Positions 16,414 through 23,883 of a stretch of DNA of 64,000 nt are shown piece by piece. The notes under the pieces were generated by a model that made no database searches, was not told where the DNA came from, and saw nothing but the letters and a program-made list of their open reading frames with translations. Numbering within the stretch: position 1 is the stretch's first letter; every line of letters begins with the position of its first letter. Both the position numbers and the translations under genes were made by a program. The DNA comes from Collinsella sp. Lineage in GTDB: Bacteria > Actinomycetota > Coriobacteriia > Coriobacteriales > Coriobacteriaceae. Location: positions 93,712 through 157,711 of the forward strand of contig DXMW01000031.1 of NCBI GenBank assembly GCA_019414045.1. The letters run 5' to 3'.

Positions 16414-19368
16414 ATGAACGCTGACAAGAATGGCATTCAAATGAGCAACGCCGTGCATCAATACGCCCTTTTCGGGAACGCCTTATTCAAACTCAATAAA
16501 ACGGTTGTCCACGCTTCAGATCCGCGTAAGCAGATCGTAATCTGTAGCAACGGTCCAGACATCCGTTACGCAACACTCGAAGAATGGGACAAAGCCGGCA
16601 AATCTTTCGGCGAACGTGCACAGACCGAGGGCATCGTTACCAGCGCGAGCCCAGCGCGCGACAAACTCGAGCTCTTTCGCAATCTTTTTACCGGCCGCAA
16701 AGATGTGCACGCTCACGGGTATCGCAGAAAAGACGGGGGCATCGGCTATACACCCGCCTGCGCAAATGAGTGGAAGCCAGGCATTTGCCCCAAAGCAAAC
16801 CATCACAGAATTAAATGCGCTGAATGTCGCAGCCGCACATTCCTTGAGCTGAACGATGCCGCCATTATCGCCCATTTCAAAGGCAGCGACGACAGGCTCC
16901 GGGACGTCATAGGTCAATATGTTCTCGACAAAGACTGCAACACAAATGTCCTTGTCATTGATTTTGACAAAGCCGATTGGAAAGAAGCGACAAACGCTAT
17001 CAGGCTTGTCGTAAAAAACCATGGAATTAACGCTGCGGTCGAGCGATCAAGGTCAGGCAACGGCGCGCATATCTGGTTTTTCTTCCTAGAACCTATAAAC
17101 GCAAAGACAGCACGAGATTTCGGTAGCTGCCTTATCGCCGAAGCAGCGGCACTCAACAAGACAATCACCTTCGAAGCCTTTGACCGAATGATACCCGCGC
17201 AGTCCACCATTCCTGAAGGCGGCTTTGGAAATCTCATTGCGCTGCCCTTTCAGGGAAAAGCGCAGCGGGAAGGAAACAGCGTATTTGTTGACGAACGATT
17301 CGAGCCCTTTCCCGACCAATGGCTTTACCTTTCGCAAATCCAACTAATCTCGCGTGCGACGGTGGATCGTCTGATCGAGGACACCAAAAACAAACCGCTT
17401 GGAATAGCAACAGCTGCAGCGACAAACAAAACCAGGCGCAATGTCCAAAAGCCACGAAAGCGGCTCCCGCTCACGCCACGAGACTTCCCCTCGAACCTGC
17501 TCGTCACACAAGCCGATATGCTCTACATCCCCGAAAAGTCTCTGAGCCCGGCAGCTCAAATGGAAATCCGCAGGCTTGCGACATTTGCCAACCCGGAGTT
17601 CTTCCGTGCGCAATCTATGCATCAATCAGTATTCGGCAAACCGCGACTCATAGACCTCAGCGAACTTAGAGATGGCCGCGTCGCGATTCCCAGAGGCTGC
17701 AAAGCCCAACTTGAGCAGCTGATTCAAGAAGCCCACGTTACTGCCCATTATTCAGACGAACGTAGCACAGGCAATCCAATTGAGATGGCATTCAAAGGGA
17801 CCCTTCATCCCGAACAGCAAATTGCCGCCGACCAGATGCTTGAATACGAAGACGGAATCATGTCTGCGCCAACGGGCTTCGGTAAAACCGTCATCGGAGC
17901 TTATCTTATTGCCGCCGTTGGTCTTCCGGCGCTCGTCATTGTTCCAAAGACCGCGCTCATAGCCCAATGGAAATCGCAGCTCGAACGATTTCTCGACATT
18001 ACGGACACCAGAGAGCCGGTCCGAACGCCAAAAGGACGAATCAGCAAAAAGCAACCTCCCCTTATTGGACAAATCGGAGGGGGCAAAACCGCCGTCAGCG
18101 GCCTTATCGACGTCGCTTCCTTTCAGTCGCTATCTGGCAAAGACTCCCAAACCGGGGAGCCGATAGTTAAGAACCTTGTTCGTAATTGCGGCCTCATTAT
18201 CTGCGACGAATGCCACCATGCTGCCGCGCCACAGCTCGAGCTCGTCCTCAAGTCCGCTCCAGCCAAATATATATATGGCCTCTCCGCGACACCCGAGCGC
18301 TCCGACGGACTCACGCGGGCGCTCTCGATGCTCTGCGGCCCGCTTCGCTATGTCATCGATCCAAAAACGCAGGCAATTCAGCAGGGCATCCAGCGCATCG
18401 TTCGACCGAGATTTACCGGCATTCGGCTATCCGCCTACGAGCCGGATGCAAGCTTCAATCAGATTCTCGATATGCTGTGTGCACATGCGGCAAGAAACGA
18501 ATTGATTGTCGATGACGCCCTCGAAGCAGCGTCAAACGGTCGACATCCGCTCATACTATCCAAAAGGAAAAAGCATGCTGAGGAACTGTTCAGGTTGCTT
18601 AATGATCGCAGACACGAGCCCATACTCTTAACCGGAGAAATCGGCGCCAAAGAAAGAAAAGCGATACTGAACAGTCTTCCCGGCTTTGAGCATGAACATC
18701 GAATCATCGTCGCCACCGAAAGCCTTCTGAGCGAGGGCTTCGATCTGTCCTACCTTGACACCCTTTTCATTGCCACGCCGATATCTTGGGACGGCAGCGT
18801 AACGCAGCAGGTGGGCAGACTGCATAGAAGCCACGAGGGCAAGCAACAGGTTGAGATATTCGACTACATTGACCTGTCGATACCCATGCTCGCCCGCATG
18901 TACCAGAAAAGACTCAAGACGTACGCCAAGTTGGGGTACGAAATTTATTCAGCAGAGGACAGCGAGCAACCCGATTACAACATTCTCATAGAGCCGGCAA
19001 ACGCTATTGAGGCATTAATTAAAGACATCACCGGTGCCACAAAGAGTGCCTTCATAGCCGCATCCTACGCATCCGCCGCATGCCTCACGAAACTCACCAC
19101 CACACTCGCAGGCGCAGCCGCCCGTGGGATTACCCTTGAGGTTTATGTTGCCTCACCTCCGCGCGATGACGCGAAAGCGATTTTTGCCGAGATGAACGTC
19201 GACTATTCCGTCAAGGCCAAAGGGCGGCTGTGCGCGGCCGTGATTGACGAGGAAACTGTCTGGTACGGGACTATCCCGCTGCTGGCATTCCCCAAGAAAG
19301 AAGACCGCAGCATCCGTTTCAAAAGCAACGAAGTCGCCGCTGAGTTTTTGAGCGAAATCCAGCAATGA
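16414..19368 (+). CDS. TOTE-type primase-helicase with C-terminal PLD-like domain
   Basis: A 984-residue multidomain protein. Residues about 80-310 match the archaeo-eukaryotic primase domain of TOTE conflict systems: LFRNLFTGRKDVHA, a four-cysteine insert (Cys116, 125, 135, 138), the catalytic VIDFDKADW (Asp183, Asp185), RSGNGAHIWFFF (His219) and GGFGNLIALPFQ. Residues about 460-850 form an SF2 helicase with GFGKT (Lys491), DECHH (598-602), SATPERSDG and QQVGRLHR. Residues about 860-984 resemble the phospholipase-D-like domain, but the HxK His appears lost (KGRLCAAVID). TOTE proteins are proposed anti-mobile-element factors. G+C is visibly lower than in neighbouring genes and no good ribosome-binding site precedes the ATG. 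Confidence 0.85.
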   Translation: MNADKNGIQMSNAVHQYALFGNALFKLNKTVVHASDPRKQIVICSNGPDIRYATLEEWDKAGKSFGERAQTEGIVTSASPARDKLELFRNLFTGRKDVHAHGYRRKDGGIGYTPACANEWKPGICPKANHHRIKCAECRSRTFLELNDAAIIAHFKGSDDRLRDVIGQYVLDKDCNTNVLVIDFDKADWKEATNAIRLVVKNHGINAAVERSRSGNGAHIWFFFLEPINAKTARDFGSCLIAEAAALNKTITFEAFDRMIPAQSTIPEGGFGNLIALPFQGKAQREGNSVFVDERFEPFPDQWLYLSQIQLISRATVDRLIEDTKNKPLGIATAAATNKTRRNVQKPRKRLPLTPRDFPSNLLVTQADMLYIPEKSLSPAAQMEIRRLATFANPEFFRAQSMHQSVFGKPRLIDLSELRDGRVAIPRGCKAQLEQLIQEAHVTAHYSDERSTGNPIEMAFKGTLHPEQQIAADQMLEYEDGIMSAPTGFGKTVIGAYLIAAVGLPALVIVPKTALIAQWKSQLERFLDITDTREPVRTPKGRISKKQPPLIGQIGGGKTAVSGLIDVASFQSLSGKDSQTGEPIVKNLVRNCGLIICDECHHAAAPQLELVLKSAPAKYIYGLSATPERSDGLTRALSMLCGPLRYVIDPKTQAIQQGIQRIVRPRFTGIRLSAYEPDASFNQILDMLCAHAARNELIVDDALEAASNGRHPLILSKRKKHAEELFRLLNDRRHEPILLTGEIGAKERKAILNSLPGFEHEHRIIVATESLLSEGFDLSYLDTLFIATPISWDGSVTQQVGRLHRSHEGKQQVEIFDYIDLSIPMLARMYQKRLKTYAKLGYEIYSAEDSEQPDYNILIEPANAIEALIKDITGATKSAFIAASYASAACLTKLTTTLAGAAARGITLEVYVASPPRDDAKAIFAEMNVDYSVKAKGRLCAAVIDEETVWYGTIPLLAFPKKEDRSIRFKSNEVAAEFLSEIQQ

Positions 19369-19409
19369 GGAGAACCGGGGGCCGCAGCAGCGAACGGGGC
19401 GCGCCTATC

Positions 19410-19476
19410 AGTTGCGGTGAAATAGGGACTGTTTTTGGCCAATCGACCGCAAATCAGTCCCTATTCCACCGCAACT
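19410..19476. repeat. Long hairpin repeat, copy 2
   Basis: 22-bp arms (19410-19431 and 19455-19476) with one mismatch, identical in sequence and layout to the element at 15712-15778, including the CTGTTTTTGGC loop and the trailing TTAGAA. It lies between the convergent TOTE and toxin genes and may serve as a shared terminator. Confidence 0.8.
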
Positions 19477-19489
19477 TAGAAATCGGCGA

Positions 19490-19798
19490 TCAGCCCAGCG
19501 GACCCTGAAAAAGCTCCTGATGAGTGCCCATTCGCACCAGCCTGATCACTGGGTTAGTCTTATGGGGCAGATATAGAACGACCACATCGACCAAGCCATC
19601 GGATAGGTGGAACTCGATGTGGCCGTTGTAATTGCCGCCCGGGTTTGAGAGCTCGTGGGCGCCGTACTCCGCCGGAAGCGACCCATGAGCCACAAGCTCT
19701 GCAACCGCCGCTTTAAACTCACTCTTTAGCTGCGGATGCATGCGCATCGTTCGTTTGTAGTCCGCCTTAAATTGAGCCTCGACTTTGATCTCGAACAT
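19490..19798 (-). CDS. YafQ-family type II toxin (RelE superfamily)
   Basis: A 102-residue basic protein with the YafQ layout: an N-terminal helix pair (FKADYKRTMRMHPQLKSEF), then HELSNPGGNYNGHIEFHLSDGLVDVVVLY and the C-terminal RMGTHQELF. His and Phe of the last motif, and the two His of the central strands, correspond to the catalytic set of YafQ ribosome-dependent mRNA interferases. The antitoxin gene ends two bases upstream in the same operon. Overall a standard YafQ/DinJ arrangement inside the accessory island. Confidence 0.9.
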   Translation of the reverse strand: MFEIKVEAQFKADYKRTMRMHPQLKSEFKAAVAELVAHGSLPAEYGAHELSNPGGNYNGHIEFHLSDGLVDVVVLYLPHKTNPVIRLVRMGTHQELFQGPLG

Positions 19799-19800
19799 CG

Positions 19801-20100
19801 CTATTCCTCATCAAGAAATGACATAAGCTCATCAGCGTCGTTGAATGACGGGCTATCGTCCGGCAAAATCCCCAACTCATGAGCCTCGGCGATTACCATG
19901 GCACGCCTCGTCGCCTCGCTGGGCACCTCCGCCCTTCCTACAATCTCAAAAGGAATCTTTCGCTGATTTACCAGCTGCCGAACAGCAAGGTTGAGATACG
20001 AATTGAGACTCAAGCCAACTGAGTCCAAGAACTCAGTCGCCTGTTCCTTGAGCCCCTCTTCGATGCGAACCGTCGTGGGCTTAACCGTTGCAGTAGACAT
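19801..20100 (-). CDS. RelB/DinJ-family antitoxin
   Basis: A 99-residue protein. The N-terminal 45 residues form a ribbon-helix-helix DNA-binding region (TTVRIEEGLKEQATEFLDSVGLSLNSYLNLAVRQLV), typical of DinJ/RelB. The C-terminal acidic tail (PSFNDADELMSFLDEE) would wrap the toxin. GAGGAGG precedes the ATG. As in related pairs, the antitoxin alone or with toxin would repress its own promoter. Confidence 0.9.
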   Translation of the reverse strand: MSTATVKPTTVRIEEGLKEQATEFLDSVGLSLNSYLNLAVRQLVNQRKIPFEIVGRAEVPSEATRRAMVIAEAHELGILPDDSPSFNDADELMSFLDEE

Positions 20101-20130
20101 ACGCGACCTCCTCGCCTCATCTTTTACATC

Positions 20131-20159
20131 AGTATACCCAGTTTAGATGGCAAACTGCC
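20131..20159 (-). promoter_or_regulatory. Possible toxin-antitoxin promoter and operator
   Basis: On the minus strand TATACT (complement of 20131-20136) lies 31 bases before the antitoxin start. GGCAAACTGCC (20149-20159) is a short palindrome just upstream. No consensus -35 at proper spacing is visible, so this is only a candidate autoregulatory site. Confidence 0.3.
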
Positions 20160-20213
20160 GTTAGATAGCATCAGATTGCCATGCAGATCCATGTCGCGGT
20201 GGGCACGATTGCT

Positions 20214-20972
20214 CTACATCAGCCCGCTCAGGGCGATGTCGACGGCCTCGTTGAGGTCGTCGGTGATATGCACCAGCTCCGGATCGAGCGGGCTGATCAT
20301 ACCGGCGTCCATCACCGGACCGTTAAGCCAGTCGAATAGGCCCTGCCAGTACTCGGTGCCCACCAAAACGAGCGGCATGCGCTTGACCTTGTGTGTCTGC
20401 ACCAGCGTGAGCACCTCGAACATTTCGTCGAGCGTGCCAAAACCTCCGGGAAACACGATGGCGCCCGAGCTGTATTTGACGAACATGGTCTTGCGCACAA
20501 AGAAGTAACGGAAGTCCATGCCGAGGTTCACGTATTTATTGAGCCCATGCTCGTGCGGCAATTCAATGCCCAGGCCAACTGACTTGCCGTTGACACTTGC
20601 CGCTCCCCTGTTGGCCGCTTCCATGATGCCGGGGCCGCCACCGGTGATGACCGCCACGCCACGTTGTGCGATCTTGCGCCCGACGGTACGCGCCGCCTTG
20701 TAGAGCGGATCGGTCTTGGGCGTGCGAGCGCTACCGAAGATGGTCACAGCGGGCCCGAGCTCGGCAAGTGCGCCAAAGCCATCGACAAACTCGGCCTGGA
20801 TGCGCAGCACGCGCCACGGATCAGCATGCAGCCAGTCGGTCGACTCCTCGGGCGCCAGCAGGTTGGCGTAGGTGTTGTCCTTAGGAATCATGGGGCCGCG
20901 CATAACCACGGGGCCGCGGCGGTACGTCTCGTCGTAGGCAGGCTCGCCCTCGACATTCTCGTTCTTAATCAT
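20214..20972 (-). CDS. LOG-family (cytokinin riboside 5'-monophosphate phosphoribohydrolase-like) protein
   Basis: A 252-residue Rossmann-fold protein of the LOG/TIGR00730 family. The diagnostic motifs are GGGPGIMEAANRGA and PGGFGTLDEM, which form the nucleotide 5'-monophosphate site; an Arg and Glu of these motifs are catalytic. Bacterial LOGs hydrolyse AMP or similar nucleotides to base plus ribose phosphate; the in vivo role is unclear. I set the start at ATG 20972 because TAGGAGTACCC precedes it; the upstream extension is a Phe/Arg-rich run without a site. The last 42 codons are duplicated at 15866-15993. Confidence 0.9.
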   Translation of the reverse strand: MIKNENVEGEPAYDETYRRGPVVMRGPMIPKDNTYANLLAPEESTDWLHADPWRVLRIQAEFVDGFGALAELGPAVTIFGSARTPKTDPLYKAARTVGRKIAQRGVAVITGGGPGIMEAANRGAASVNGKSVGLGIELPHEHGLNKYVNLGMDFRYFFVRKTMFVKYSSGAIVFPGGFGTLDEMFEVLTLVQTHKVKRMPLVLVGTEYWQGLFDWLNGPVMDAGMISPLDPELVHITDDLNEAVDIALSGLM

Positions 20973-20982
20973 GGGTACTCCT

Positions 20983-21036
20983 ATCGAGAAAAAGAAAAAC
21001 GGGCGGGGTCGACGCCATGCGCCAAACACCCGCCCG
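20983..21036 (-). terminator. Intrinsic terminator after tgt
   Basis: CGGGCGGG (minus strand of 21029-21036) pairs with CCCGCCCG (minus strand of 21000-21007) and is followed by TTTTTCTTTTT. It lies between tgt and the LOG gene on the minus strand, about 150 bases past the tgt stop, just before the LOG ribosome-binding site. Confidence 0.8.
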
Positions 21037-21185
21037 AACATCAACTATTCGGTATGGTACCCACGATGCATCAAGTGCTTGCAAGCTATCGGTCAGCGGT
21101 CGCGCAGACGGTGTTAGCGAACGTGATGACCGGCCGGCGCTCGCCCCTTGCCGTTGCCCACGCTCCGCAAGCGCCCGCGCCACTC

Positions 21186-22325
21186 TTAGTAGTCCACCGC
21201 CGCAGGACTGTTCATCCAGTCGCTCACGAACGCACCGTAACGGCCCTCGATAATGGCCTGGCGGGCACGCTGCATAAGGTTGAGCAGGTAGTAGATGTTG
21301 TGCATCGACAGCAGAATACCGCCGAGCATCTCCTTCTGCGTGACCATGTGACGGATGAGCGCGCGGCTGTAGCCGCCCGTGCACACCGGGCAGGTGCAGG
21401 TGGGGTCGATGGGGCCGTCGTCGTGCGCAAAGCGCGCGTTGCGGAAGTTAAGGCGACCTTCACTGGAGAACGCCGTACCCATGCGGCCGGTGCGCGTCGG
21501 CAGCACGCAGTCGAACATGTCGATGCCCACGCCAACGCCGCGCACGAGCGTGGTAGGGTTGCCGACGCCCATGAGGTAGCGCGGCTTGTGCTTAGGCATG
21601 TACTCGGAAACCAGCGGCGCCAGCGTCTCGAACATGGTCTCGTGGTCCTCGCCCACCGAGTAGCCGCCGATGCCGTAACCGGGGAAGTCGCCGCACTCCT
21701 CCAGATGGCGCAGCGAGCGCAGGCGCAGATCCAGATGCATGCCACCCTGGACGATGCCAAAGAGCGCCTGGTCATCGCGGGTGTGAGCCTTGTAGCAGCG
21801 CTCGGCCCACATACTCGACAGCTCAACGGCGCGCTCAACGTAGGCGCGCGTGGCGGGATAGCCCGGGCATTGGTCGAGCTGCATGCAGATGTCGGAACCG
21901 AGCTTCATGGCGATTTCCATGTTGTCCTCGGGCGTCCAGAACACATGGCGGCCGTCGTAGTCGTTGACGATAAAGCGCACGCCCTCGTCGGTGAGCTTGA
22001 CGGCGTCGTTGTGGCTGAACACCTGGAAGCCGCCCGAGTCGGTAAGAATGGGGCCATGCCAGTTCATAAACTTGTGCAGCCCGCCCAGCTCGGCGATGGT
22101 GTCCTCGCCGGGACGCATGGACAGGTGATAGGTATTGGCAAGCACGATCTGGGCGCCGAGCTGTTTAACGGTCTCGGTAGGAATGCCCTTGACGTTTGCC
22201 TTGGTGCCCACGGGCATGAAGATCGGCGTCTCGATGTCGCCATGTGGGGTGTGCAGCACGCCGGCACGCGCATGCGTCGTCGGATCCTCGGCGATCAGGT
22301 CGAATTTAAAAAGGCTCTGGTCCAT
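21186..22325 (-). CDS. tgt: Queuine tRNA-guanine transglycosylase
   Basis: A 379-residue TIM-barrel enzyme that swaps guanine-34 for preQ1 in tRNAs with GUN anticodons. It shows the substrate loop DSGGFQVFS (with catalytic Asp), CPGYPATR, QGGMHLDLR, the second catalytic region GVGIDMFDCVLPTRTGRMG and the zinc site C-x-C-x2-C...H (CTCPVC and the later His of LLSMHN). queA and queH lie 4-6 kb downstream in the window, which gives the late steps of queuosine synthesis. Start ATG 22325 follows AAGGAGTTCC. Confidence 0.96.
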   Translation of the reverse strand: MDQSLFKFDLIAEDPTTHARAGVLHTPHGDIETPIFMPVGTKANVKGIPTETVKQLGAQIVLANTYHLSMRPGEDTIAELGGLHKFMNWHGPILTDSGGFQVFSHNDAVKLTDEGVRFIVNDYDGRHVFWTPEDNMEIAMKLGSDICMQLDQCPGYPATRAYVERAVELSSMWAERCYKAHTRDDQALFGIVQGGMHLDLRLRSLRHLEECGDFPGYGIGGYSVGEDHETMFETLAPLVSEYMPKHKPRYLMGVGNPTTLVRGVGVGIDMFDCVLPTRTGRMGTAFSSEGRLNFRNARFAHDDGPIDPTCTCPVCTGGYSRALIRHMVTQKEMLGGILLSMHNIYYLLNLMQRARQAIIEGRYGAFVSDWMNSPAAVDY

Positions 22326-22421
22326 AAACTGGAACTCCTTGGTTGCGGTTCATACGCAAACCATTATACGGGCAACCCGCAAGAAGCACCGACTCGACAG
22401 AAACTGGCGCATTAAACGACC

Positions 22422-22599
22422 AGTCGTTGGGGACGTTCTTAACGACTGGTCGTTGGGGACAGTCTTCAGCGCCACCTTACAAAGGAGTGTCCCAATCTGC
22501 CGGCAAGAGTGTCCCCAAGTGCCGGCAAGAGCGTCCCCCTCGACTAGTCATTTAAGAACGTCCCCAACGACTACTTTTCTAAGAACGTCCCCAACGACT
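22422..22599. repeat. Cluster of GTCCCC repeat units, direct and inverted
   Basis: The 20-mer TAAGAACGTCCCCAACGACT occurs at 22553-22572 and 22580-22599 and in inverted orientation at 22422-22441. Between them lie related units ending in GTGCCGGCA at about 22481-22530. The inverted copies can form a large hairpin. The same 20-mer occurs twice more at 25653-25693. Confidence 0.85.
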
Positions 22600-22611
22600 A
22601 CATCCAACAGC

Positions 22612-22786
22612 CAAGGTAACGCCGATGCTCTGGCAACGTCAGCGAGCGGTCGCCAGAGCGAACAAGTTGGCATGAAAAGAGGGCGGCATAGACCTTCTGG
22701 TCATGCCGCCCTCTTTGAATGACAAATTGTCGCTCCGGTGACCGCGCAGCGTCGGCCCGTTACGGCGTTTGGTAAAACGCCGTAAC
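22612..22786. repeat. Compound palindromic repeat, copy A
   Basis: The order is AACGCCGATG, CTGGCAACGTCAGCGAGCGG, a terminator-like hairpin (22678-22714), GCGCAGCGTCGGCC, then GTTACGGCGTTT-GGT-AAAACGCCGTAAC (22759-22786). The same order occurs at 25717-25823. Both copies end next to the stop codon of a minus-strand gene (SDR here, queA there). Confidence 0.75.
22676..22716 (-). terminator. Terminator-like hairpin downstream of the SDR gene
   Basis: AGAGGGCGGCAT...GACC, TTCT loop, GGTC...ATGCCGCCCTCT, with TTTTCA following on the minus strand. It shares the core of the hairpin at 12454-12492. It lies about 75 bases past the SDR stop. Confidence 0.65.
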
Positions 22787-22788
22787 TC

Positions 22789-23589
22789 TTAGGGCCGCTG
22801 GCCCATACCACCCTCGAGGGTGACGGTCTCGCCGTTCATATACTTAAAGTCGGGGCCGCAGAGCTGAACGACCACGCGGCCGATCTCCTTCTCGACGTCG
22901 CCGTAGTGGCCTGCCGGCGGCATGTGGACGTTGGCCTTAAACGCCTCGGGATAGGCATCCTGGAAGTTCTCGAGCGCAGCAGTCCAGGCAAGCGGGCACA
23001 CGATGTTGACGTTGATGCCGTCGGGGCCCCACTCGTTGGCGGCGACGCGAGTCAGACCGCGGATGCCCTCCTTGGCGGCTGCATAGCTGCACTGGCCGTA
23101 GTTGCCAAACAGACCGGCGCCCGAAGCAAAGTTGACCACGGAGCCCTTGGTCTCCTTCAGGTGCGGATAGGCCTTCTGCATGTACAGATAGGTAGCATAC
23201 AGACCGGAGTAAATGGCCAGGTTAAACTGATCCATGGTGTGGTCGGCGATGGTCACGCCCGAGGCGCTAGCCTGAGCATTATTGACGACGGCGTCGATGC
23301 GGCCGAACTCCTCAATGGCCTTGTCGATGACGTTCTGGACGACGGCCTCGTTGTCCTGACCGGCCGAGACATCGGCCTGAACAGGCAGAACCTTGACGCC
23401 GTACTCGGCCTCGAGGGATTCCTTAGCAGCCTCGAGCTTGGCAACGTTGCGGCCGGTAATGACGAGGTTTGCGCCCTCCTTGGCAAAAGCGATATCGATG
23501 CCGTAGCCGATGGAGCCAGCGGAGCCGTCCTTAAGCGTGGCCTTGCCGCCGCCGGTGACGATCACGGTCTTACCAGTGAAAAGTCCCAT
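22789..23589 (-). CDS. Short-chain dehydrogenase/reductase
   Basis: A 266-residue NAD(P)-dependent oxidoreductase. The Rossmann motif is split by an insertion: VTGGGKATLKDGSAGSIGYGI. The catalytic residues are Ser of VNFASGAG and the Y-x3-K of YAAAK; NNAQAS corresponds to the NNAG motif. The C-terminus ends in YMNGETVTLEGGMGQRP. Gut Coriobacteriia use SDRs on steroids and bile acids, but this protein does not resemble the Collinsella 7-beta-hydroxysteroid dehydrogenase that I know, so the substrate is open. Start ATG 23589 has GAAAGGA upstream. The gene is apparently monocistronic. Confidence 0.88.
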   Translation of the reverse strand: MGLFTGKTVIVTGGGKATLKDGSAGSIGYGIDIAFAKEGANLVITGRNVAKLEAAKESLEAEYGVKVLPVQADVSAGQDNEAVVQNVIDKAIEEFGRIDAVVNNAQASASGVTIADHTMDQFNLAIYSGLYATYLYMQKAYPHLKETKGSVVNFASGAGLFGNYGQCSYAAAKEGIRGLTRVAANEWGPDGINVNIVCPLAWTAALENFQDAYPEAFKANVHMPPAGHYGDVEKEIGRVVVQLCGPDFKYMNGETVTLEGGMGQRP

Positions 23590-23883
23590 ACAAAGTCCTT
23601 TCAAATCGCGACGGGCGAACCCGCCGACTGCGCGCATCCAAATAAACGCGCCAAAAGCTGAGATGCAACTTTAGCGTGTTCAAGCAAAAATAAAAGACCG
23701 CGGTAGGCGAACGGCACCACGTCGTTCGGCGAAGGGATTGTCAAGTACAAACTGGATAAAGCGGCCGAGTTATTGTTATCAGATCGAGCCATCGAACACG
23801 TTTTGAAACTTTGCTGCGGCGCGCGGGAAGTCGGCGCGAGACTTTATCATAGGGTGACAAACAACGATGAGGAGCACATACCT

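Noticed and set aside
22422..22605. Repeated GTCCCC units that resemble a short CRISPR array
   Set aside because: Units are irregular in length and orientation, have no unique spacers of constant size, and no cas gene is near.
22789..23589. 7-beta-hydroxysteroid dehydrogenase of Collinsella
   Set aside because: The protein shares only general SDR motifs and not the distinctive N-terminus or active-site surroundings I recall for that enzyme.
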